A stretch of DNA of 64,000 bases, taken from positions 1 through 64,000 of the forward strand of contig NZ_KK211355.1 in the NCBI RefSeq assembly GCF_000621845.1, read 5' to 3'. A program made the translations under genes and the position numbers. This stretch comes from Ruminococcus flavefaciens MA2007. Lineage in GTDB: Bacteria > Bacillota > Clostridia > Oscillospirales > Ruminococcaceae. Positions within the stretch are counted from its first letter, which is position 1; every line of letters starts with the position of its first letter. A model generated the notes under the pieces. That model did not search any database. It was not told where the DNA came from and was given only the letters and a program-made list of their open reading frames with translations. Below, piece after piece: positions 42,087 through 49,540 of this stretch.

Positions 42087-42115
42087 TTGACACATTGACA
42101 AAAAACAGATATAAT
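42087..42115 (+). promoter_or_regulatory. Promoter of pckG
   Basis: TTGACA (42087-42092), a 17-base spacer and TATAAT (42110-42115). A second TTGACA (42095-42100) lies in the spacer, too close to the -10 box to serve. The leader of about 90 bases has two small hairpins (cgga-cgc-tccg and tgcgg-ccgca) before AGGAGG. Confidence 0.85.
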
Positions 42116-42209
42116 AGTATCAGAGGAACGTTTGGCTTTTGTCGGACGCTCCGTGCTGCGGTGCTTATTTCCGCACATTACATGATAATTTTTTAGGAGG
42201 TATTATACA

Positions 42210-44027
42210 ATGTCACTGACAAAAAACCCTAACGTATTAAAGTGGGTAGACGAAATGGTAGCTCTCTGCCAGCCTGATAAGGTAGTTTGGATCGACGGCT
42301 CTCAGGAGCAGATCGACGCTCTTATCGAAGAGGTAACTTCACTCCCCGATGACAGCTGGGACAAAATGTACAAGCTGAATCAGGAAAAGTATCCGAATTG
42401 TCTCTATCACAGAACCCGTGCTAACGACGTTGCCCGTGTTGAGGACAGAACTTTCATCTGCTCAAAGGAAAAGAAGGGTGCAGGTCCTACAAACAACTGG
42501 ATGGCTCCCGATGAGATGAAGGCTCTCCTTACTCCTATGTACAACGGCGTTATGAAGGGCAGAACAATGTACGTTATCCCTTATTCAATGGGACCTATCG
42601 GTTCTCCTCTTGCTAAGGTAGGCGTTGAGGTTACTGACTCTATCTACGTTGTTCTTAACATGAACATCATGACACGTATGGGTAAACAGGCTTTCGAGAA
42701 CCTCGGTGATACTTCCGACGATTTCGTAAGAGGTCTCCACTCAAAGGCTGACGTTGATCCCGAGAAGAGATACATCGTTCAGTTCCCTGAGGAAAATACT
42801 ATCTGGTCTATCAACTCTGCTTACGGCGGAAACGTTCTCCTCGGCAAGAAGTGCTTCGCACTCCGTATAGCTTCATTCCAGGGTAAGAACGAGGCTTGGA
42901 TGGCTGAGCATATGCTTATCCTCGGCGTTAAGAAGCCTAACGGCGAAGTTAAGTACATCACAGCTGCATTCCCATCAGCTTGCGGTAAGACCAACTTAGC
43001 TATGCTTATCCCGCCAGAGGGATACAAGAAGGACGGCTATGAGATATTCACAGTCGGCGACGATATCGCTTGGATGAAGCCAGGTAAGGACGGCAGACTC
43101 TATGCTATCAACCCTGAGAACGGCTTCTTCGGCGTTGCTCCCGGAACAAACGCTAAGTCAAACTACAACGCTCTCGCTTGCACAAAGAACGGCGCTATCT
43201 TCACAAACGTTGCTCTCGATAACTCTGACAATACTCCATGGTGGGAGAAGCTCACAGAGAATCCGCCTAAGGATGCTACAGAGTGGAAGGGCGAGAAGGT
43301 AGACGGCGAGGCTTATACTGCTGCAGGCAACAAGCTTGCTCATCCGAACTCAAGATTCACAGCTCCTGCTAAGAACTGCCCATGCATCTCTCCTGAGTTC
43401 AACAACCCAGAGGGCGTTCCTGTATCTGCTATCATCTTCGGCGGCAGAAGAGCTACAACTGCTCCTCTCGTATATCAGTCATTCGACTGGACACACGGTA
43501 CATACATCGGTTCAGCTGTTTCTTCTGAGACAACTGCTGCTGCTACAGGTGCTGTAGGCGTACTCCGTCACGATCCTATGGCTATGAAGCCATTCATCGG
43601 CTACAACGTAGGCGACTACTGGGCACACTGGCTCGAAATGGGCGCAAGACTCGGCAGCAAGGCTCCTAAGATCTTCAACGTAAACTGGTTCAGAACAGAC
43701 GATCAGGGCAACTTCCTCTGGCCTGGTTTCGGCGACAACATGAGAGTTCTCGATTGGATCATCAAGAGAGTTGACGGCGAGGTTGACGCTGTTGAGACTC
43801 CTATCGGATACCTTCCAAAGCCTGAGGACATCAACCTCAAGGGTATCGAGGACGAGGTAACTCCTGACGCACTCAAGATGCTCCTTACAGTTGATAAGGA
43901 AGAGTGGAAGAAGGAGATCGCTGAGATGAGAAGATACTATGACGAGGACATCAAGGCTAAGGGCGGCAATATCCCACAGGCACTTTACGATGAGCTCGAC
44001 ATGATCGAAGCAAATCTCAACAAGTAA
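42210..44027 (+). CDS. pckG: Phosphoenolpyruvate carboxykinase (GTP)
   Basis: A 605-residue GTP-dependent PEPCK. The P-loop is FPSACGKTNLAML (about 258-270), the metal and nucleotide loop is TVGDDIAWMKPG, and the family block ENGFFGVAPGTN follows. In succinate-forming rumen anaerobes this enzyme works toward oxaloacetate, fixing CO2 on PEP and making GTP. The gene is monocistronic, with a strong promoter, AGGAGG site and terminator, and its codon use is biased toward fast codons, which fits high expression. Confidence 0.97.
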   Translation: MSLTKNPNVLKWVDEMVALCQPDKVVWIDGSQEQIDALIEEVTSLPDDSWDKMYKLNQEKYPNCLYHRTRANDVARVEDRTFICSKEKKGAGPTNNWMAPDEMKALLTPMYNGVMKGRTMYVIPYSMGPIGSPLAKVGVEVTDSIYVVLNMNIMTRMGKQAFENLGDTSDDFVRGLHSKADVDPEKRYIVQFPEENTIWSINSAYGGNVLLGKKCFALRIASFQGKNEAWMAEHMLILGVKKPNGEVKYITAAFPSACGKTNLAMLIPPEGYKKDGYEIFTVGDDIAWMKPGKDGRLYAINPENGFFGVAPGTNAKSNYNALACTKNGAIFTNVALDNSDNTPWWEKLTENPPKDATEWKGEKVDGEAYTAAGNKLAHPNSRFTAPAKNCPCISPEFNNPEGVPVSAIIFGGRRATTAPLVYQSFDWTHGTYIGSAVSSETTAAATGAVGVLRHDPMAMKPFIGYNVGDYWAHWLEMGARLGSKAPKIFNVNWFRTDDQGNFLWPGFGDNMRVLDWIIKRVDGEVDAVETPIGYLPKPEDINLKGIEDEVTPDALKMLLTVDKEEWKKEIAEMRRYYDEDIKAKGGNIPQALYDELDMIEANLNK

Positions 44028-44031
44028 TATC

Positions 44032-44062
44032 AAAAGGCGTGACTTTTGTCACGCCTTTTTTA
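44032..44062 (+). terminator. Terminator of pckG
   Basis: Perfect 10-bp stem aaggcgtgac (44034-44043) with gtcacgcctt (44048-44057), followed by T residues. Confidence 0.93.
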
Positions 44063-44084
44063 GTTATTAGATGTTAGTGATTAG

Positions 44085-44112
44085 TAGGGGACGCCGCCCT
44101 CGGCGTCCCGAA
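44085..44112. repeat. GTAGGGG-type palindromic repeat
   Basis: A single unit, gtaggggacgccgccctcggcgtcccg, immediately after the pckG terminator. Confidence 0.8.
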
Positions 44113-44144
44113 ATAGTTTAAATGCTCTCCGAACGGGGAGCTTT

Positions 44145-44275
44145 ATAAAGAAGAGTGAATAAAGAATAATGAAAAATGAAGAATTTCGGTGTTCGCTGGC
44201 GCGGACGTATTTAAATCATATCGGCGCAAGCCGATACAATTATTATTCATTCTTCTTTCTTCTTTCTTATTTAAA
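44145..44275. repeat. AT-rich MITE-like element, copy 2
   Basis: It corresponds to the element at 2784-2909 when read on the minus strand: an A-rich arm, the hairpin tatcggc-ttgc-gccgata, a spacer, the degenerate tccgcg-type hairpin and a T-rich arm. No coding capacity was seen. Confidence 0.7.
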
Positions 44276-44289
44276 GATAAAAAAAGCTC

Positions 44290-44318
44290 CCCTTATGGGG
44301 AGTTTTTTGACATTCCAT
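44290..44318 (+). terminator. Isolated terminator-like hairpin
   Basis: Stem agctcccc with ggggagtt around ttat, followed by six T. It lies just after the MITE-like element. A related hairpin (ctccgaacggggag) lies at 44127-44140. Confidence 0.6.
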
Positions 44319-44364
44319 AGCGGTTGCTGTGAAATGAAAACAGAGCTTGAATATTTTTACAATT

Positions 44365-44421
44365 GATTCCCGATAATACGCCGAAAAAGCCTTTTTTTAA
44401 GCTCGGCGGCGTAAAAGAATC
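44365..44421. other. Isolated stem-loop in intergenic DNA
   Basis: gattc (44365-44369) and gaatc (44417-44421) close a larger hairpin with acgccg/cggcggcgt arms. The rest of 44320-44660 is AT-rich; one further hairpin (gcagtatt...aatactgc near 44465) is visible, but no gene. Confidence 0.4.
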
Positions 44422-44660
44422 AGTCTATTTGTATTATATCACAGTTTTTGGTTATATACAATAGCAGTATTGCACAAATAAATACTGCCGACTTAGTGTA
44501 ATATAGATAAATAAATATACTGTCTGTAATGAGGACTCCCTGACTTTTTTAATTTTTGCAAATTTTTGTGACACTTTCACGACCTACTGCGATTATTAAT
44601 GTGTAAGGGGGCAAAGGGTTTGAAATTTTCAATAATTCCTACAAAATCGCATGAAATGGC

Positions 44661-44689
44661 TTGCATTTTCCTTCGTAAACTGCTATTAT
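44661..44689 (+). promoter_or_regulatory. Promoter of the hairpin-array RNA
   Basis: TTGCAT (44661-44666), a 17-base spacer and TATTAT (44684-44689), with an overlapping TATAAT at 44687-44692. Predicted start near 44697, just before the first of six hairpins. Confidence 0.6.
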
Positions 44690-44696
44690 AATAAAT

Positions 44697-44925
44697 ATGT
44701 ATTCAATAACCGCCGTTAGGCGGTTATTGCCCTGAACTATGTTCAGGGAGCGCAAATTCTTTATTAAGTATAGAATTTGCGCGTTATATTTATTGATGTC
44801 ATGCTCATTTTGCCCTAATGGGCAAAACAAAGTGCAGGAAAGGAGCAGCTTTTTGATTCTTTCTTGCACTTTGACAACTTAAAATTGGCTTTATTATATG
44901 TTTTATAGCCAATTTTAAGTTGTTG
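44697..44925 (+). ncRNA. Candidate structured RNA: array of six hairpins
   Basis: Six consecutive stems are visible: 44705-44714/44719-44728 (10 bp), 44730-44737/44741-44748 (8 bp), 44750-44759/44773-44782 (10 bp), 44808-44815/44820-44827 (8 bp), 44829-44842/44859-44872 (14 bp with one wobble) and 44874-44890/44907-44923 (17 bp). All but the fifth are perfect. None has a T run, so they are not terminators. The fifth loop exposes a purine-rich ggagcagc. The array lies between a promoter and the GtrA-family gene, so it is either a free RNA or a long leader. I do not recognise the family. Confidence 0.6.
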
Positions 44926-44968
44926 AGCAGACATTAATAAGGCGTTGTGATTTGAAAGGATATTTAAA

Positions 44969-45460
44969 ATGGAGAAATTTATCAAGTGGTGCGTTTCCAT
45001 ACTCCCCAAGCCATTACAGAAAATATACTATAAATATGAAGAAAAGTGGCTCTATCTCGTTTTCGGCGGACTGACTACCGTCGTGTCTATCGTTACGAAG
45101 CTCCTGCTCTTCAAGTTCGTTCCCGGCGAGCCCAAATGGGAGAGTACCGCAGGCGTTGTATTTTCATGGATATGCGCGGTAACATTCGCGTTCTTCACCA
45201 ACAAGAAGTACGTCTTCAAGAACGAGACCAAGAATGCCAAGGAGTTCTGGAAGGTATTCGCTTCGTTCTACGGCGCAAGACTTGCAACTCTCGGCATGGA
45301 GGAGGCTATATTCCTCATCTTCTGCGACTGGCTGGGCATGAGCAAGACCGTTATCACATTCCTCAGTCAGGTGGTAATATTTATCGCAAACTATATTCTC
45401 AGTAAGGTCTTTGTTTTCAAGAACAAGGAAAACGATACCGCGGAGCAGCATAATGACTGA
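44969..45460 (+). CDS. GtrA family membrane protein
   Basis: A 163-residue protein with four predicted membrane segments (about 28-48, 57-77, 95-115, 122-145), the layout of GtrA proteins that flip or aid transfer of lipid-linked sugars. The pattern WLYLVFGGLTTVVSIV near the start and FTNKKYVFKNE in the middle match the family. A GAAAGGA site precedes the ATG. It overlaps dusB by 8 bases. The role may be in surface polysaccharide or teichoic-acid glycosylation; no glycosyltransferase is adjacent. Confidence 0.88.
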   Translation: MEKFIKWCVSILPKPLQKIYYKYEEKWLYLVFGGLTTVVSIVTKLLLFKFVPGEPKWESTAGVVFSWICAVTFAFFTNKKYVFKNETKNAKEFWKVFASFYGARLATLGMEEAIFLIFCDWLGMSKTVITFLSQVVIFIANYILSKVFVFKNKENDTAEQHND

Positions 45461-46454
45461 CACAATTAAAATAGGAAGGGTGACTATCCCCAGAACTGCC
45501 GCACTTGCTCCTATGGCAGGAGTTGCAGACAGAGCATACAGGCTCATGTGCAAGAAGTATGGCGCGGCTTACGTGGTCAGCGAAATGGTGTCCGCAAAGG
45601 GCATATGCTACAGTGACCGCAAGACTGCGGAGCTCTGCACAGTCACCGACGATGAGCGTCCCATGGCGGTGCAGCTTTTCGGCAGCGAGCCCGACTTCAT
45701 GGCGGAGGCTGTGAAGATAGTTCTGGAGTACAGGCCCGACATAATCGACATAAATATGGGCTGTCCCGTGCCGAAGGTAGTGGGTACGGGGGCAGGCTCG
45801 GCGCTGATGAAGGACATAAAGCTGGCGGCGGATATCACAGAAGCTGCGGTAAAGGCGGCAGGGGAGACTCCTGTCACTGTGAAGATACGCAGCGGCTGGA
45901 ACGCCGAGAGCATAAACGCTCCCGAAATGGCTAAGGCTCTCGAAGCAGCAGGAGCTGCGGCTGTTGCAGTCCACGGGCGCACGAGGGATATGTTCTACAG
46001 CGGCGAGTCCGACAGCAGTGTGATAAAGGCTGTGAAAGAGGCTGTCAGCATTCCTGTTATCGGAAACGGCGATATCACCGACGCCGATTCCTGCGTGAAG
46101 ATGTACAGCGAGACAGGCTGCGACCTTGTGATGATAGGGCGCGGCAGCTACGGGAATCCATTTATTTTCCGCGAGATAGAAGCGAAGCTTCGCGGCGAAG
46201 TCTATGAGCCGCCTGCTCTGGAAACGAAAATGCAGGTCATGCTGGAGCATATCCGCCTGATACTTGAACTCAGCGAAAAGTGTGAGGAGCTCGCCATGCA
46301 CGAAGCCCGCAAACACGCGGCGTGGTACATGAACGGCTATTACGGCTCGGCAAAATTCCGCGGACGCTGCTATCAGCTTTCCTCCTATGCAGAGGCGGAG
46401 GCTCTGGCAGATGAGTTCATTCAGCTTCAGCGCAGCCGACAGGCGAGCCTTTGA
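45453..46454 (+). CDS. dusB: tRNA-dihydrouridine synthase
   Basis: A 333-residue FMN enzyme that reduces uridines in the tRNA D-loop. Family motifs: LAPMAGVADRAYRLMC near the start, DINMGCPVPKVVGTGAGSALM with the catalytic Cys, VTVKIRSGW, VHGRTRDMFYSG and IGNGDI followed by MIGRGSYGNP. The start at 45453 overlaps the GtrA-family stop and has GGAG 8 bases upstream; an earlier in-frame ATG would lie deep in that gene. Classed as DusB by overall pattern. Confidence 0.93.
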   Translation: MTDTIKIGRVTIPRTAALAPMAGVADRAYRLMCKKYGAAYVVSEMVSAKGICYSDRKTAELCTVTDDERPMAVQLFGSEPDFMAEAVKIVLEYRPDIIDINMGCPVPKVVGTGAGSALMKDIKLAADITEAAVKAAGETPVTVKIRSGWNAESINAPEMAKALEAAGAAAVAVHGRTRDMFYSGESDSSVIKAVKEAVSIPVIGNGDITDADSCVKMYSETGCDLVMIGRGSYGNPFIFREIEAKLRGEVYEPPALETKMQVMLEHIRLILELSEKCEELAMHEARKHAAWYMNGYYGSAKFRGRCYQLSSYAEAEALADEFIQLQRSRQASL

Positions 46455-46693
46455 GGTCTGTTATACGCTGGGGAATCCGAAATTACGCATTCTGTATACA
46501 AAGTGGACAAAACAGCGGATTATCGTCAGAGTGTACAAAAAACACGCATAAACTTCGTATGAATGAACAAATATAGGGTAAAACTAAAGTTGAATAGGAG
46601 AATTTGCCGTAAATACGTTGTTTTGTGAGCAAAATTAAGCATTTTGTGCTTAAAACGCGTTGTAAATTCATTTAAGTTTGATACAATTTGTAA

Positions 46694-46722
46694 TTGCCAA
46701 ATTAAAAATAATGTGATATAAT
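46694..46722 (+). promoter_or_regulatory. Promoter of the CapA-like gene
   Basis: TTGCCA (46694-46699), a 17-base spacer and TATAAT (46717-46722). The rest of the 46455-46690 gap is AT-rich with only a weak hairpin (aagca-tgctt near 46630). Confidence 0.75.
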
Positions 46723-46783
46723 AAAAATGGTAAGTGGCATGATTTTTATGGATTTTATGCCTTTCGCCAAAAAGGAGACCTCT

Positions 46784-48043
46784 ATGAAACTCAGAAAAGG
46801 ACGTGCCTTCGGCGCAGTTACTGTTCTTGCTGCACTTATCGCAGGAGTAGTAAGCTGTAATGTTGTCGGAAGTACAGAACCTAACAACAAGGAGCCTGTC
46901 ACAAGCGGCAGTCCTTCCGCCGTAACAACGGAAGCTGCGGAGCCTGCAACAGAGGAACAGCCCGATAAGGTGGTTCATGTTGTGGCGGCAGGCGATAATC
47001 TCATACATTATTCGGTATACAAGAATGCCGAAGCACTGGCAGGCGGCGTGGGCTATGACTTCAAGCCCATGTACTCCGAGGTGAAGTACCTCGTTGAAGG
47101 TGCTGACCTTGCCATACTCAATCAGGAGACTATCATCTCCCAGAGCAACCCTATCCGCGGTGCGGACGGCGGTCAGCTCATATTCAACTCGCCTCCCGAG
47201 GTCGCAGACGCAGTCATAGACCTTGGCTTCGATGTGTTCACTATGGCGAACAATCACCTGCTGGATATGGGGACGGACGGTCTTGAGGAGTCCATAAGAT
47301 TCTGGAATCAGAAGGCGGAGGAGAACGACCTTACAGTTCTCGGAGCTTACCTGAATGAAGAGGACGCAAACAATATCCGCGTTCGTGAGGTCAACGGCGT
47401 CAAGATAGCCTTCCTCGCTTATGCGCACCATATAAACGGCTTTGATTCGCTGCTGGACGACGTTCCGCTGAGAGTCATCAAGAATGAGGAAGAGGACGTC
47501 ATCGAGAGACAGATAAAGGAAGCCGACCAGTTGGCAGACGTTGTCATCGTATCCGCTCACTGGGGCGAAGATGATACAACTGTGGTCACTGATGACAGAA
47601 TAGAGCTCGCCAACAAAATGGTTGACTGGGGTGCTGATGTGATACTCGGCTGTCACACACATACCGCAGAGACCATGGAGTGGATAGAGCGCGACGACGG
47701 CACAAAGGGCTTCGTTTATTACTCAATGGGCAACTTCATCTGCGCTCAGACCGACAACTTCAACGTTGTTGGAGAGATGCCCGATTTCGATATAGTCATC
47801 GACGGAAAGACAAATGAGCTCAGGCTGGAAAACGTGGGCTGTATACCTATTATCATTCATTACGAGAGCGAATTCTCCAACATGAAGATATACCCCTACA
47901 GCAAGTATTCACCCGAGCTGGCAGAGCGTCACGGACTCCCGTATGCAGTGCCTCAGGGCTCGTATCCGGAGTTCGGCTGGGACGTCATAAATCGCATAAT
48001 AGACGAGCAGATTCCTGCGGAATTCAGGAAACTCGACAAATAA
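46784..48043 (+). CDS. CapA/PGA_cap-family metallophosphatase-like lipoprotein
   Basis: A 419-residue lipoprotein. The signal sequence ends at a lipobox, GVVSC, with Cys near residue 26, followed by a Ser/Thr-rich spacer. The CapA domain has AAGDNLIHYSVY, the metal-binding ANNHLLDMGTDGL and a later GCHTHTAETMEW with YYSMGNFI. CapA-type proteins act in poly-gamma-glutamate capsule or cell-surface polymer metabolism, and many relatives are of unknown function. No capB or capC is nearby, so a capsule role is not certain. AAAGGAG precedes the ATG at 46784. A long intergenic region follows before the sca cluster. Confidence 0.85.
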   Translation: MKLRKGRAFGAVTVLAALIAGVVSCNVVGSTEPNNKEPVTSGSPSAVTTEAAEPATEEQPDKVVHVVAAGDNLIHYSVYKNAEALAGGVGYDFKPMYSEVKYLVEGADLAILNQETIISQSNPIRGADGGQLIFNSPPEVADAVIDLGFDVFTMANNHLLDMGTDGLEESIRFWNQKAEENDLTVLGAYLNEEDANNIRVREVNGVKIAFLAYAHHINGFDSLLDDVPLRVIKNEEEDVIERQIKEADQLADVVIVSAHWGEDDTTVVTDDRIELANKMVDWGADVILGCHTHTAETMEWIERDDGTKGFVYYSMGNFICAQTDNFNVVGEMPDFDIVIDGKTNELRLENVGCIPIIIHYESEFSNMKIYPYSKYSPELAERHGLPYAVPQGSYPEFGWDVINRIIDEQIPAEFRKLDK

Positions 48044-48171
48044 TTTGATAAATTCATTTTTGGTTCAAATATACGCTTTCACAGGGCTTTTTCGAGATTT
48101 TTACCATTGTGCAAACCGTGCAAAAATCACTTTTGCAGTTTATGTAAAATACCAAAAACGATATGAACCTA

Positions 48172-48200
48172 TTTACTTTTTTTTAGACCTGATATATAAT
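48172..48200 (+). promoter_or_regulatory. Promoter upstream of the structured RNA and sca cluster
   Basis: TTTACT (48172-48177), a 17-base spacer and TATAAT (48195-48200), with a predicted start near 48207. A second -10 box with an extended TG motif (TGATATAAT, -10 at 48513-48518) but no good -35 lies downstream, closer to scaC. Confidence 0.7.
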
Positions 48201-48206
48201 GAAATC

Positions 48207-48540
48207 ATGAATAAATATAGATTTGGGATTTAGTATCCCATCACGGCAGTGTGATGCGTCTTGAGACAAAACCACTGCTGGCAGAGCACAAGCTTTTAGT
48301 CACAGGCTGACGGCAGAGGGGAGCTTCTGAGAGGCGTGTACATACGTCCGTTCGGAATCTGTTCCATGTGACCGCGGCTCGGACAGCTTAGCCTCGTCTG
48401 TATGACTGACAGCGGCTTCACAGCCACCGCTTTGCACAGCTTTCATTCGTATATCGGTGATGTGGTTTTGCAGGGAGGGCGGAACGGTGTATCCGCTGCA
48501 ATTAAGACATGATATAATAAAAGGGGCGATCGGTTCCTTT
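48207..48540 (+). ncRNA. Large structured RNA or 5' leader of the sca cluster
   Basis: A GC-rich, richly paired region in an otherwise AT-rich gap. Long-range helices: caaaaccac (48267-48275) with gtggttttg (48462-48470), and gtctt (48258-48262) with aagac (48504-48508). Inside: gaggc/gcctc (48331-48335, 48391-48395), gtccg/cggac (48346-48350, 48380-48384), ggaa/ttcc (48354-48357, 48362-48365) and agcgg/ccgct (48411-48415, 48427-48431). A 3' arm gcgga/tccgc (48479-48483, 48492-48496) and a 5' hairpin tgggat/atccca (48224-48240) complete it. A weak hairpin at 48521-48539 follows. No ORF of note. It does not match any riboswitch or housekeeping RNA consensus I know. Confidence 0.65.
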
Positions 48541-48575
48541 GTTATATAACATTATTGAAGAAGGAGGAAAAAATA

Positions 48576-49442
48576 ATGAAGACAAAAAAGGTAGTCGTCG
48601 GAGCTTTAGCTGCGATGCTTTCACTTTCAGTCTGCTCACTCGCACCTGCGGTAGCTGCCGGCGAAACAGTGCAGATATCCGTTGGCAAAGTAAACGCAGA
48701 GGCAGGTGCAGCATTCTCGGTGGACGTATCGTTGGCTGATATCCCATCTTCCGGCATCCAGTGCCTTGACTTCGCTGTTTCCTATGACAGCAAGGTACTC
48801 ACAATCGAATCCATAGAGGCAGGAGCACTCGTTAAAAACGGCTCTGACTCAAAGGATCTCTCAGCATCTCTTGCACCTCTCTTCGAGGGCACAGTTAACA
48901 GCTCAGAGGGCTGGGCGAGTGCGGCATGGTCCACATCTACTGATGATGCTTCATACTGGCTCAAGAGCGATGGCGTTTTCTGCACCATTAAGGGTAAAGT
49001 AGCAAGCGGCGTTGCAAACGGCACAGTTTCTGATCTCAAGATCATTCCTATCGACCGTGAACTTTATTCAAAGTCAGGCGTTAAGAATAAGGAAATCAGC
49101 TGTGGCTATGAGAAGGACGGAAAGCCCGTCAAGTATGATACAAAGCTGGTTAACGGCAGCGTTACAGTAGGTACGCCGGTAACAACTACTACACAGCCAA
49201 CTACAGGCAAGATCACACGCGGTGACGCTAACTGCGACACTCAGGTAGATATGTCTGACGTTGTTCTCATTATGCAGAGCCTTGCTAACCCCAACAAGTA
49301 CGGCCTTAGCGGTTCGGACGACAAGCACATTACAGCTCAGGGACAGGCAAACGCAGATGTTGATGACAGCGTAAAGGGTATCACAGGCGGAGACGCTCTG
49401 AAGATACAGCAGTGGCTGCTCAAGAGCATTTCTGAGCTCTGA
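48576..49442 (+). CDS. scaC: Cellulosomal adaptor scaffoldin ScaC (one cohesin, one dockerin)
   Basis: A 288-residue secreted protein: signal peptide (about 1-28), one cohesin (about 29-200), a short TTTTQPTTGK linker and a C-terminal dockerin (about 214-285; GDANCDTQVDMSDVVLIMQ and a second loop with NADVDDSVKGITGGDALKI). In R. flavefaciens ScaC docks to ScaA through its dockerin, and its own cohesin takes a different set of enzymes. It is first in the cluster, which fits the known order. AAGGAGG sets the ATG at 48576. The gap of 98 bases to scaA has no terminator, so cotranscription is likely. Confidence 0.92.
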   Translation: MKTKKVVVGALAAMLSLSVCSLAPAVAAGETVQISVGKVNAEAGAAFSVDVSLADIPSSGIQCLDFAVSYDSKVLTIESIEAGALVKNGSDSKDLSASLAPLFEGTVNSSEGWASAAWSTSTDDASYWLKSDGVFCTIKGKVASGVANGTVSDLKIIPIDRELYSKSGVKNKEISCGYEKDGKPVKYDTKLVNGSVTVGTPVTTTTQPTTGKITRGDANCDTQVDMSDVVLIMQSLANPNKYGLSGSDDKHITAQGQANADVDDSVKGITGGDALKIQQWLLKSISEL

Positions 49443-49540
49443 TCCGAGATTATCTGATTTGTCCCCCTTACAAAGGAATACAAACCCAATTTATGTTTTA
49501 TTAATAGGCTTAAAAAACCTAAAGAAAGGAATTATTACAA

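Noticed and set aside
44705..44925. The hairpin array as a set of transcription terminators or an integron attC array
   Set aside because: No stem is followed by a T run, and the attC core and inverse-core motifs are not visible.
48207..48540. Cobalamin, lysine or M-box riboswitch, RNase P, SRP or 6S RNA as the identity of the sca leader
   Set aside because: None of the conserved motifs of these classes that I know can be found in the region; left as unassigned.
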